From assembly GCA_031278095.1 (NCBI GenBank), contig JAITLC010000030.1, positions 1-39,867 on the forward strand: a stretch of DNA of 39,867 nucleotides. Direction: 5' to 3'. Both the position numbers and the translations under genes were made by a program. The first letter of the stretch is position 1. The number at the start of each line of letters is the position of its first letter. A model generated the notes under the pieces. That model saw only the letters and a program-made list of their open reading frames with translations, had not been told where the DNA came from and did no database searches. The DNA comes from Treponema sp. (GTDB lineage: Bacteria; Spirochaetota; Spirochaetia; Treponematales; Breznakiellaceae). Of the stretch, positions 23,704 through 32,323 are shown piece by piece.

Positions 23704-24579
23704 ATGTACGGCACGATCTATGAGTGCATAAAAAATACCATTTCGCAATTTGAAGAAGATCGTTTCTTTTTCGGCGCATACAGACCGCCTCTTCTGGCCT
23801 TTCTTTCGGCTCATGGTGAAAGACTTTTTCTGCTAAAGGAGATGGTTTCCCCGGAACATCTTATGCCCGCGGATATTCTGCCGGATGCGGAAAGCGTTAT
23901 TGTTTTCTTTCTGCCTTTCGGCGAAAGAATTATCGAAAGCAACCGGGAGGGAACAGATGCTTCGCCGGAATGGGCACGGGCCTATATTTTGACTAATGAA
24001 CTCATAGCCCAAATTTCCGGAGAACTGGAGAGCCTTCTTGCCGCCGGTTTTGAAGGCGCTTCATACAGGGCAGGCAAGATTCCCGCGACAGGCAATTTTG
24101 ACCAGGAGCGGCTTATCAGCAATTGGTCTCACAGACACATTGCCTTCCTCGCCGGCCTGGGCAGCTTCGGCGTGAACAACATGCTGATCACAAGTTCAGG
24201 CTCCTGCGGCAGGTTAGGCAGCCTTGTTACCAGCATGCCTATGCCGCCGGAGACGGCAGAGTCCAGTCAATTTTCTCAGGCCCGCGGTTCGGAGGGACGC
24301 ATGGTGCAGAAACCGCTTGCCGGGCCGTTTCGTGCAGAGGAACCTGTTTCTGCAAACACGCAGGAACGCTGTCTTTGGAAACGCGGGGCAGGCTGTTTGC
24401 GGTGCATAAAACGCTGTCCCGTAAACGCGTATAGCGTATCGGAGGGGAAAATTATCTTTGACCGTCACCGCTGTTATGCCCAGTGTCTTAAAAATGCGGA
24501 ACGTTACCAAAAGATCGGCCTTGCGGATGTCTGCGGCAAGTGTCTTACCGGCCTCCCATGTTCAACAGGGGCCTCATGA
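23704..24579 (+). CDS. Double-[4Fe-4S] cluster protein related to epoxyqueuosine reductase (QueG/COG1600)
   Basis: A 291-residue cytoplasmic iron-sulphur protein. Its C-terminal part carries two cluster-binding sets: CLWKRGAGCLRCIKRCP and CYAQC with CGKCLTGLPC. The N-terminal half has the QueG-like pattern DAESVIVFFLPFG, a long helical stretch, and HIAFLAGLGSFGVNNMLITSSGSCGRLGSLVTSMPM. QueG itself is longer and uses cobalamin to reduce epoxyqueuosine in tRNA. This shorter form resembles the uncharacterised epoxyqueuosine-reductase-like proteins of anaerobes, so the substrate is not assured. The ATG directly abuts the ligase stop, so the two are co-transcribed. Confidence 0.85.
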   Translation: MYGTIYECIKNTISQFEEDRFFFGAYRPPLLAFLSAHGERLFLLKEMVSPEHLMPADILPDAESVIVFFLPFGERIIESNREGTDASPEWARAYILTNELIAQISGELESLLAAGFEGASYRAGKIPATGNFDQERLISNWSHRHIAFLAGLGSFGVNNMLITSSGSCGRLGSLVTSMPMPPETAESSQFSQARGSEGRMVQKPLAGPFRAEEPVSANTQERCLWKRGAGCLRCIKRCPVNAYSVSEGKIIFDRHRCYAQCLKNAERYQKIGLADVCGKCLTGLPCSTGAS

Positions 24580-24581
24580 AC

Positions 24582-24587
24582 TATAAT
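24582..24587 (+). promoter_or_regulatory. Possible -10 (TATAAT) for the hexosaminidase gene
   Basis: A perfect TATAAT lies just after the Fe-S protein stop codon; the -35 match (TGTTCA, 17 bp away) is poor. A 10-bp palindrome GTTCATGAAC at about 24618-24627, with a related TCATGAAC at 24574, lies in the leader and could be an operator. Weak support. Confidence 0.3.
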
Positions 24588-24654
24588 TGAACTAGTGTCC
24601 GTCCATAAAGCCGGTTAGTTCATGAACAGAATTAAAGCTGTAAGGAGAAGGAAA

Positions 24655-26112
24655 ATGAATATAATACCAAAACCTGTGGAAATTATGGAAAGAGAAGTAT
24701 CTTTTGACATTAAAAAACTGTCGAAGGCTGTAGGGGATCCTTCTTTCAAAAACGAAATGGAAGTTTTTAATATCCAGTGTGGAGAATTCATCTACAGCGG
24801 CCCGGAAATCCTTGTCTGCGAAAAAGATTCCTCCCTCAAGAGTGAATCCTATACATTAAGCATTGACTCCGACAGAGTACGTGTCGCCGCCGCAGACGGG
24901 GCGGGGATCTGCCATGGCCTTCAAACGCTCAGGCAGCTTTTGCTTTCCCGTGAAAAAGAGATCCCCTGCTGCAAAATCAAGGATCATCCCCGTTTTTCCT
25001 GGAGAGGTTACATGCTGGACTGCTCACGGCATTTTTTTACTGTACCTTTCATCAAAAAAATGATAGACACGCTTTCGCTGCACCAGATCAACAAATTCCA
25101 CTGGCACCTCTGCGACGATCAGGGCTGGCGTTTCCCCGTCAAAGGCTGGCCCGCTCTCATCGAGAAGGGTTCCAGACGGGAAACGCTCAATGTTCCCGGC
25201 AGGGAATACGGCGGCTTTTATACCGCAGAGGAGATCCGGGACATTGTTTCCTTTGCCGCGGTAAGGCATGTAGAAATCATCCCCGAAGTTGATCTTCCCG
25301 GACACACCAGCGCTGTTCTTGCCTCTTATCCCGATTTAGGCTGCAGCGGCGGGCCCTACCGTGTGGAAGACCGCTATGGTATCTTTGAAGACGTGCTCTG
25401 TGCGGGAAATGACAGAATCTTTGATTTTTTCGCGGCCGTCTTTGATGCTCTTGCCGAACTGTTCCCCTCGGACTGGATTCATATCGGAGGGGATGAAGTT
25501 CTCTATAACCACTGGTCTACCTGCCCGAAATGCCAAAAGAGGCTTGAGGAGCAGAAACTCTCCAAGGCCCGGGAACTCCAGAGCTGGATCACGTACAGGC
25601 TTGTCCGGATGCTGGCGGAGCGGGGTAAGACTGCCATCGGCTGGGACGAAATTCTTGAGGATTCAAAACAATTCCCCCTGCCGGAAAACGCAGTAATCAT
25701 GAGCTGGCGCGGAAGGGAAAGGGGCCTCGAAGCCTGCCGCCGGGGCCGGAAGGTGATCATGAGCCCTAACACGGAAGGCTGTTACCTTGATTACAAACAC
25801 AGCGAGGATCCCGAAGAACCGGGGAACATCGGAGTTTCCCCGCTTTCTTCAATCTACAACATGGATCCCCTCAGCCCCGGAATGAAGGAGAGTGAAGCGG
25901 CCCTGGTAATGGGAGGGCAGGCCAACCTCTGGACAGAACTGGTGCCGAACGGAAAGCTCGCCGAATATATGAGCTTCCCCCGTATCTGCGCCCTTGCCGA
26001 AGGCCTCTGGACACCGAAGGACAAAAAGAACTATGAGGACTTTACATCACGGCTTGCGGTTCACCGCCTGCGGCTTGATAGACTTGGCGTTCTCCAGTAC
26101 CGGGGGGAATGA
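24655..26112 (+). CDS. Beta-N-acetylhexosaminidase, glycoside hydrolase family 20
   Basis: Removes terminal N-acetylglucosamine or N-acetylgalactosamine from oligosaccharides by substrate-assisted catalysis. A 485-residue protein: a GH20 N-terminal domain (1 to about 115), then the barrel starting FSWRGYMLDCSRHF, with HWHLCDDQGWRFP, EIIPEVDLPGH, and the catalytic pair Asp280-Glu281 in HIGGDEV. There is no signal peptide, so it probably acts in the cytoplasm on imported chitooligosaccharides or recycled wall or glycan fragments. ATG 24655 is chosen because AAGGAGAAGG lies just upstream; an upstream ATG at 24622 has no such site. The neighbouring Fe-S protein is unrelated in function. Confidence 0.93.
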   Translation: MNIIPKPVEIMEREVSFDIKKLSKAVGDPSFKNEMEVFNIQCGEFIYSGPEILVCEKDSSLKSESYTLSIDSDRVRVAAADGAGICHGLQTLRQLLLSREKEIPCCKIKDHPRFSWRGYMLDCSRHFFTVPFIKKMIDTLSLHQINKFHWHLCDDQGWRFPVKGWPALIEKGSRRETLNVPGREYGGFYTAEEIRDIVSFAAVRHVEIIPEVDLPGHTSAVLASYPDLGCSGGPYRVEDRYGIFEDVLCAGNDRIFDFFAAVFDALAELFPSDWIHIGGDEVLYNHWSTCPKCQKRLEEQKLSKARELQSWITYRLVRMLAERGKTAIGWDEILEDSKQFPLPENAVIMSWRGRERGLEACRRGRKVIMSPNTEGCYLDYKHSEDPEEPGNIGVSPLSSIYNMDPLSPGMKESEAALVMGGQANLWTELVPNGKLAEYMSFPRICALAEGLWTPKDKKNYEDFTSRLAVHRLRLDRLGVLQYRGE

Positions 26113-26290
26113 ACCGGTATATCATCCCTTCACAAAACGGTGACACCGTCAGGGTATTCTTTTCAATCGCGGAATTTTTTTGAAGCGCTGGTTTTATGGA
26201 CTTCAGGCCGGGATTCAGCCTGTAGGCGGAAGGAAGGAATTGGGATACGGGTGCATGAGAAGCCCTTAAAGCGGCTCATGGACAGGCTGA
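26113..26290. other. Convergent gap after the hexosaminidase gene
   Basis: No gene. A short palindrome ACGGTG-A-CACCGT lies near 26144-26156, followed by scattered T-runs, and could assist termination, but no classic hairpin plus U-run is present. Confidence 0.4.
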
Positions 26291-26929
26291 TCAATACGTA
26301 TTCTCATCCATGGCTTCAAATTTCTCCCGTACCTGCCGGAGCAGGGCCAGTTCACGGTTGATGATCTTTTCGTAGTCAAGTTCCCCGCTTTCCATGCGGC
26401 CCGCTTCATCTTCCCAGAACTGGATTTTCTGCAGGTTAATAAAGCGGAAGCGCCTCTCCTGGGCTTTCTCCATCCATTCTTTGGCGCCCTGCCAGTAGTA
26501 AAGGGCGGTTTTATAGCAGGTTTCCGCGGTTTTAAGGCTCTCAAGATTCTCTTTCTTCCAGGGGGCATTGTAAAAATATGCGTTCCGTTTGTTCCAGTTA
26601 TTTCCCAGAAAGAGGTACTGTTCGATAAGTTTCAGGTGCAGGTGCATGTTAAAAAGGTAGCGGTATTTTTCCCATTCATTTTCGTTTTCAATACGAGCCA
26701 AAGCGTAGAGGGGATTGCAGAAATCCGCCTGTATGGCCTTTTCCAGCCAGTAGATATTCTCCATGGTGTCGTCGGGGCTCTGAATCAAATGAAGATGATA
26801 GAGCCGGTAGTACTGTTCCTTGTAGGTAACAAAATAGGCCTCCGTTCTGAATGCCGGAACGGAAAACAGGACTAACGCCGAAAAAAAGAGTATTATTTTT
26901 TTTACCGGAACCTCAAATTTTATCCTCAG
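26291..26929 (-). CDS. Small exported protein, unknown function, probable CTG start
   Basis: A 212-residue protein if it begins at CTG 26929. The first usual start in the frame is TTG 26788, but the 47 codons before it are open and encode a clear signal peptide (KKIILFFSALVLFSVPAF). AAAGGAG sits 8 nt before the CTG, and an in-frame stop lies just further upstream. The mature part is helical and rich in Tyr/Trp/Asn/Glu (NPLYALARIENENEWEKYRYLFNMHLHLKLIEQYLFLGNNW, an AETCYKTALYYWQGAKEWM repeat-like helix pair), resembling TPR-type helices. It follows tmk by 17 bp on the same strand, with its ribosome site at the tmk stop. Periplasmic, possibly an envelope or motor accessory protein; this is a guess. 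Confidence 0.72.
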   Translation of the reverse strand: MRIKFEVPVKKIILFFSALVLFSVPAFRTEAYFVTYKEQYYRLYHLHLIQSPDDTMENIYWLEKAIQADFCNPLYALARIENENEWEKYRYLFNMHLHLKLIEQYLFLGNNWNKRNAYFYNAPWKKENLESLKTAETCYKTALYYWQGAKEWMEKAQERRFRFINLQKIQFWEDEAGRMESGELDYEKIINRELALLRQVREKFEAMDENTY

Positions 26930-26946
26930 ATTCTTTCTCCTTTAGG

Positions 26947-27600
26947 CTATTCCCTTTCCTGAAATATCGGCATTTCACGGATGAAATTCCACACGGCAAG
27001 GGCCACCGTTTCGGGGCTCTCCCGGGCATCTACAAGTTCAACCCTGGCTCCCCTTTCCCGGTAATAGGGTATCAAATCCAGATAGCTCCGTCGTACCCGG
27101 ATCTGGAATTCCAGGTATTCAAAGATCTCTTTTTCTTCCCTGTGCCTGATCCGTTCCACGGCGATATGGGGATCAAGATCCAGAATGATGATCAATTCCG
27201 GCAGGGGAAAGGTCTCGTTCAGGAGTCGGGGAAGATCGTTTCCGCAGGCGATGCCCTGGTACACGAGGGAAGAGGGGGAGTAACGGTCGGAAACGACGAA
27301 TTCTCCCCGGCCTGTGCGCTCAACAATGCCCTCAGGGCCATAGAGGTGTTCCCCCCGGTCTGCGGCAAAGAGTCGCGCCAGGGTCTCGGGTCTGAAAGAG
27401 GTTTCACCTTTCAGGCAGGAACGTATCACGCGGCCGATGGAATTTCCGGTAGGTTCGCAGGTGGTAAAAAGCGGCGGCAAAGAAACGGCGAAACTACCTG
27501 ATCCGTGCTCATCAAAACGGCGGCCCAGCATTTCAATCTGTGTACTGGTTCCTGTTCCGTCTCCACCCTCAAACACGGCAAAATTCGTAAGAATATTCAT
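26947..27600 (-). CDS. tmk: Thymidylate kinase with altered Walker A motif
   Basis: Phosphorylates dTMP to dTDP in DNA precursor synthesis. A 217-residue protein from ATG 27600; a further upstream TTG would add 11 residues of promoter sequence. Family motifs: FEGGDGTGTSTQ (P-loop, residues 10-21), the dTMP-binding CEPTGNSIGRVIR, FAADRGEH, the DR-box VVSDRYSPSSLVYQG, and LDLDPHIAVERI. The usual P-loop is GxDGxGKST; here the lysine codon is ACC (Thr). The rest of the protein is well preserved, so it is probably functional with a compensating basic residue. It heads a two-gene unit with 26291-26929. A TACTAT box lies 6 nt before the ATG. Confidence 0.9.
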   Translation of the reverse strand: MNILTNFAVFEGGDGTGTSTQIEMLGRRFDEHGSGSFAVSLPPLFTTCEPTGNSIGRVIRSCLKGETSFRPETLARLFAADRGEHLYGPEGIVERTGRGEFVVSDRYSPSSLVYQGIACGNDLPRLLNETFPLPELIIILDLDPHIAVERIRHREEKEIFEYLEFQIRVRRSYLDLIPYYRERGARVELVDARESPETVALAVWNFIREMPIFQERE

Positions 27601-27606
27601 GTCCGC

Positions 27607-27635
27607 ATAGTACCATGACCGTTCTCTATACACAA
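27607..27635 (-). promoter_or_regulatory. Candidate promoter of tmk (extended -10)
   Basis: Minus strand: TTGTGT (27635-27630), 17-bp spacer, TGG-TACTAT (extended -10; hexamer 27612-27607), then 6 nt to the ATG. No Shine-Dalgarno is present. Confidence 0.45.
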
Positions 27636-27778
27636 TTCTTGGTTCCCTTCACCTTCCACTATATCAAACCGATACATTATTGGAAAAAGCTCCTGTATCG
27701 TTGTAATCTTATTGGAGGAAGATTTTTTTCAAAATGCCGGGTTTTCAATAAGCGGCCATAAGGATTTATAAACTCATT

Positions 27779-30700
27779 TTGTACACGGCTCAGACAGGCA
27801 AAACCGGATTTATTACTATTTTTCTCATCACAGCGGTTCTGGCTGTTTTTTCCGCCATTGTCCTCCGGCCCCTGCAGAAGCTTCTCTTTGAAAGACTGGA
27901 AGCCGGACGGGATTCTTTCATCGCCCTGGGGGAAGATTTTCTGGGGCGGGAGATCAAATACCGGTCGGTAAGCCCTTCTTTTGCCGGTTCCCTGAACATC
28001 AAGGGTATCCGGATAGGAGCTGCAGATGAAAAACCACTGCTTTCAATCGAAAGATTAAGGATCTCGTTCTCCCTGGCAGAGCTTCTCTTTGGAAACCGTG
28101 ATCCGCTGGAATCTCTGCGTGGTATCCGCATGGAAAGGCCGCTTATCAACTTTGACACTGAAGCGGACAGGGATCTTCTTCAGCGTTTCTCCGCTCTCCG
28201 TACAGATCCGGAGAGTAGTATTAAGGAACTCCTTCATTCCTTTCCGGAAAAGTTCAAAATTAGAGTACGCCGCGGGAGTTTTGCCTTCAAAAAAGCGGAG
28301 GACTACGTTCATGCCGCCGATCTGGCCCTGGATCTTTCTTTCAAAAACGGCGCTGTTTTAATGTTTGGTAAGCTGAAGGCCGGGGCGGAATTGCATTCCC
28401 TTAGCGGCCCGGATCTAAAAAACATGGCGGGTCTTTCCATGGTATCCGGCCTGCCGGATTTGGAATTTCTCAGCAAACCTATGCTTTTCTCCATGTCCGC
28501 CAAGATAAAAGGGAGTCTCTCTCCGGATTTTTCTACAGGCAACGGACGCATTATTCTCTCTTCGTTTTCAGGCGGCTTTTTCCGCCTCAGGCCCATGGGA
28601 CTGGATCTTTCCCTGGAAAATCAAAACATTGTCATTACCCGGATGAAAGACAGGCATCCCATTGATTTTTTATTAACTTTTGGTATGGAAACAGGGCTGG
28701 CTTCCCTGCATCTGGAAAACCGGAATCTTTTACTCAAGGATCTTTTCTCTCTGGAAGGAAACTTGAAGAACTATAATCATTTCCTCTCTGTCTCTGCCAA
28801 CGGATCTTTGGATCTCCATGCCGGGCCGGATATTCTTGATTACCGGATCGATATGCAGGCTCATATCCGGGAACCGGGGCCCTTCGGGATTCAGACTCTG
28901 GCAATCAGGGCGGACGGAGACAGGGACAGGGTTCGGATTGACAATGCGGAGTTGGACATCAGGCAGGGCGGCGCCTCTTTTCAGGGTGTCCTGGCTTTTA
29001 CGCCTCTCTCGCCAAATGGCACGATCCGTTTCCGGAATTTCGGCCTTTCGGGAATTTCCGGGCTTAACGGGGATATCGCCGTTACCACCCTGGGAAGAGA
29101 GATTAACTTCTTTTCCGATACAATTTCTTCCGGTTCCGTGGAACTTACCGCTCTGGATACTCAACTGAACCTCGGGGACAGCGGTTTTTCCTTTGCCGCT
29201 TCGGCTCTCCGTTTTACAGGAATCGAATCTTATGAGGAAGAAGTCACTATCAGTAATATTTCTCTTTCCGGTGTCTATGATCAGGGTTCCGGCATGGAGG
29301 CAAGTCTCTATCTGGATTCGTTCTCCGTAGGAGATCTTGTCGAAATGAGCAGTCCCTTTACCGTCCTGCCGGAACTACCCCGGACGCTCCAGCCTGTTGT
29401 GGAAGATGTCTCCATTACCGCGGAAGTGTTTGTTACTACCGATTTTGAGTACCTTCTCTACAATGCTCCACGCATAGCCATTGCATACATCGGCCCCTTT
29501 CCCTCCTCGGGGCTGAACGACATTGTTGCCCTTGTCTCCGTATCGGGAACCAATCAGCGTTTCAGCCTGAACGAAGGTCAGGTTATCTGGCCGGGAGGAA
29601 GGCTGGAAATGAACGGGGATGCGGATTTTTCCCAGCCGCAGGATATTACCTTTTTCCTGATGAGTACCTGGCAGGATCTTCCCTATTATTTTAATGGAAC
29701 CATACTGGATAAAAATTCCCTGAGCCTTCTGGGTTCCTACGGCCTGGAACTCTATATCAGTTCTGCCGGGACAGGGTATTCGGGGTATCTGGAGGCGAAA
29801 GAAGTTCCCTTCACTTTCAGAAACCAGGTTGCCGCTTTGAGTGTTTCTTCTTCGTTCCGTTATGATGACGCCCTGTTCTGGTCGGTAACGCTTGACCGCT
29901 TAACCATAACAAACCTCAATACCCCGGCCTCTCCCTTCACCAATATCAACATTTCCGGGTACATGAATCAAAACGGGGCGCTCGTTTCCCGTTTGACTTT
30001 TGACGACGGCCGAGGCTCCCTCTCCGGAAATGCCGCGTGTACCTGGTTTGACGGTTTCCGAAACCTGCAGTTCAGCTTCCGGATGGCCGACACTCAGGGT
30101 CTGGAAGAGCTCAGTCTGGAAGGCACCTTCATGGATCAGGAACTGGATTTGACTCTCCTGGGCAGGGGGCTCAAACTCGGCCGGGTTTTGGAAAATACCG
30201 GCGACGGGGTACTGGATGCTACTCTTTCCCTAAGGTGGCGTTCCATTGACGCCTTCCGGGCGGAAATTTTGCTCTCTTCCCTCAGCGCCCGTATCCAGGA
30301 CACGGATTTAACGGCTACCGGTACTGCTTTTTTAGATAACCGGGAGATAAGCCTTGAAGGGTTAAGTTTCAACTATGGAGCCTTCAATGCGCAGCTCCCC
30401 TCAGTGATCATCAACCGGGAAGAGGGAAGGGCGGAGGCCCGCGCATTCCTGCAGGGCGCCGCGGCGGGACGTACTTTTGATGTATCCCTTTATATGGATG
30501 CGGAAGGAAGGCCTATCTCCTCCTGGTTCCGGCTTGGAGAAGCCCTCAAGGTTTTTGAAGGAAACCTCAGAGTGGACAGCTTCCGTTACGATGCTATAGA
30601 GGCAGAGGAAGCCTTTAATTTTGCGTTTTCCCGTACTCCCGATGAAGCAGGCCATTCGGTTATTTCGGTAAACGGCGGGCCCAAAAACATGCTCAGACTG

Positions 30701-32314
30701 GAACTCAATGAAGAGGGAGATTTTTATGCAGGGCTCTCAAAGCCTTCTCCCATTCGGGGTTCAGTCTTCGGTAAAGTCAGCCCTTCAGCTATCGATGCCC
30801 AGGCTCCGGATCTCTATGTAGACCTGCCGGGAATCTGGCGTTTTGTTCCTCCCGACCAGGGACTGGTTCTCTCAGGCGGCTATGTCAGGGCTCAGGTGGC
30901 TATTCGGGGGCCTCTGGGAGATCCGGAATTTTTCGGAACTGCCAGGGGAAACAGTGTACGCATCCAGGTACCCAAATTCCTTACAGAGGACATCAGACCG
31001 GCGCCGGTTGATGTGCGTATTGAAGGCAGCGAAATAAGCTTTGGGCCTCTGGGAGCTACCGTAGGCAGAGGGGGCGGCACGATTACGGGCTGGTTCCGTT
31101 TCGACCGCTGGATACCCAATATCTTCAGCATGGACATAGACGTTGCCTCCGGTACTCCCATTCCCTTCGGTTTTGACATATCAGGCTTTTTAGCTCATGG
31201 GGATGCATCGGGAAATCTGAATCTCTCTATGGAAGACATGATCCTCACCGTTTCAGGCGTCCTTACCGCCCAGAATTCGGAGATAAGCCTTGATGTTAAC
31301 GAAATAAACAACGCCGCTTTTTCAGATCCTTATGCCGATCTGCTCTTTCCCGTGCTGGTGGATCTGAATGTCACCACCGGCAACAAGGTGGAATTTGTCT
31401 GGCCCAATGCCGATTTTCCGATTCTTCATGCCTATGCGGATCAGGGAACCATGGTTGAAGTGAGCAGCGATTCCATTTCCCGGCGTTTTTCGATCAACAG
31501 CGATGTAAAACTCCGCAGCGGCGAGATATTTTACTTTGAACGGAGTTTCTATATCCGGGAAGGGAGCCTTAGCTTCCGGGAAAACGAAGTCCAGTTTAAT
31601 CCCCGGATCAACGCCAGGGCGGAAATCCGGGATCGTACCAACGACGGACCGGTAACCATATCCCTCATCGTGGATAATGCCCCCCTTCTTTCCTTTACCG
31701 CACGGCTGGAATCCAGTCCGGCTCTCTCCCAGATGGAAATTTTTTCCCTCCTGGGACAAAATATTGCGGGTTCCAACATAGATGAGAATACCGGAGCGGT
31801 TCAGCGAGCTTTCCTCAACTCCAGTGCCGATATTTTGGCCCAGTTCCAGGTGGTCAGACGGATTGAAAGGCTTACCAGAGACTTCCTGCACCTGGATATG
31901 TTCAGTATCCGTACCCAGTTTATCCAGAACGCTCTTTTTGATGCTACCGGCATCTTTGATTATACGGTTCCCAGGGGCTATTCAAGCCGTTATCCCATGG
32001 TTTCCGGTAATTATCAGGAACCGGTTGACAGGAACAGCGCTGTCGGTAACTATTTTGATAATACAACTGTTTTTCTGGGTAAATACATAGGTAAGGGGAT
32101 GTTTATCCAGTCCATGCTGTCCCTGCGGTACGATGCTTATCCTGAGAACCTCGGAGGTTTCAGAATAGGAGAAAATCTCTCTATCGAGCCGGATATCAGC
32201 ATTGAGTTGGATGGACCGATATTCGATATTCGATGGAATTTTGTTCCCCTCCATCCTGAGAATTTATTTGTTAACGATAGTTTTTTCAGCTTGATCTGGA
32301 GTTGGTCGTTCTAA
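27779..32314 (+). CDS. tamB: TamB-like (DUF490/AsmA-type) envelope translocation and assembly protein
   Basis: Inner-membrane-anchored, periplasm-spanning protein thought to help outer-membrane protein insertion and/or lipid transport. 1511 residues: an N-terminal anchor helix (about 10-30), an AsmA-like start (GREIKYRSVSPSFAGSLNIKGIRIG), then roughly 1100 residues of repetitive beta strands, and a C-terminal DUF490 domain (about 1150-1511) with FSINSDVKLRSGEIFYFERSFYIREGSLSFRENE, MEIFSLLGQNIAG and the terminal SLIWSWSF. Spirochaetes generally lack TamA, and in Borrelia TamB works with BamA, which is encoded 9 bp downstream here. The start is TTG 27779; AAGGA lies about 13 nt upstream, so the exact start is uncertain. 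Same position as TP0325 in T. pallidum, from memory. Confidence 0.88.
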   Translation: MYTAQTGKTGFITIFLITAVLAVFSAIVLRPLQKLLFERLEAGRDSFIALGEDFLGREIKYRSVSPSFAGSLNIKGIRIGAADEKPLLSIERLRISFSLAELLFGNRDPLESLRGIRMERPLINFDTEADRDLLQRFSALRTDPESSIKELLHSFPEKFKIRVRRGSFAFKKAEDYVHAADLALDLSFKNGAVLMFGKLKAGAELHSLSGPDLKNMAGLSMVSGLPDLEFLSKPMLFSMSAKIKGSLSPDFSTGNGRIILSSFSGGFFRLRPMGLDLSLENQNIVITRMKDRHPIDFLLTFGMETGLASLHLENRNLLLKDLFSLEGNLKNYNHFLSVSANGSLDLHAGPDILDYRIDMQAHIREPGPFGIQTLAIRADGDRDRVRIDNAELDIRQGGASFQGVLAFTPLSPNGTIRFRNFGLSGISGLNGDIAVTTLGREINFFSDTISSGSVELTALDTQLNLGDSGFSFAASALRFTGIESYEEEVTISNISLSGVYDQGSGMEASLYLDSFSVGDLVEMSSPFTVLPELPRTLQPVVEDVSITAEVFVTTDFEYLLYNAPRIAIAYIGPFPSSGLNDIVALVSVSGTNQRFSLNEGQVIWPGGRLEMNGDADFSQPQDITFFLMSTWQDLPYYFNGTILDKNSLSLLGSYGLELYISSAGTGYSGYLEAKEVPFTFRNQVAALSVSSSFRYDDALFWSVTLDRLTITNLNTPASPFTNINISGYMNQNGALVSRLTFDDGRGSLSGNAACTWFDGFRNLQFSFRMADTQGLEELSLEGTFMDQELDLTLLGRGLKLGRVLENTGDGVLDATLSLRWRSIDAFRAEILLSSLSARIQDTDLTATGTAFLDNREISLEGLSFNYGAFNAQLPSVIINREEGRAEARAFLQGAAAGRTFDVSLYMDAEGRPISSWFRLGEALKVFEGNLRVDSFRYDAIEAEEAFNFAFSRTPDEAGHSVISVNGGPKNMLRLELNEEGDFYAGLSKPSPIRGSVFGKVSPSAIDAQAPDLYVDLPGIWRFVPPDQGLVLSGGYVRAQVAIRGPLGDPEFFGTARGNSVRIQVPKFLTEDIRPAPVDVRIEGSEISFGPLGATVGRGGGTITGWFRFDRWIPNIFSMDIDVASGTPIPFGFDISGFLAHGDASGNLNLSMEDMILTVSGVLTAQNSEISLDVNEINNAAFSDPYADLLFPVLVDLNVTTGNKVEFVWPNADFPILHAYADQGTMVEVSSDSISRRFSINSDVKLRSGEIFYFERSFYIREGSLSFRENEVQFNPRINARAEIRDRTNDGPVTISLIVDNAPLLSFTARLESSPALSQMEIFSLLGQNIAGSNIDENTGAVQRAFLNSSADILAQFQVVRRIERLTRDFLHLDMFSIRTQFIQNALFDATGIFDYTVPRGYSSRYPMVSGNYQEPVDRNSAVGNYFDNTTVFLGKYIGKGMFIQSMLSLRYDAYPENLGGFRIGENLSIEPDISIELDGPIFDIRWNFVPLHPENLFVNDSFFSLIWSWSF

Positions 32315-32323
32315 GGGGTGTTG

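Noticed and set aside
27734..27751. Five-codon leader peptide (MPGFQ) upstream of tamB
   Set aside because: The GGAGG is about 15 nt from the ATG, too far, and no attenuator hairpin follows.
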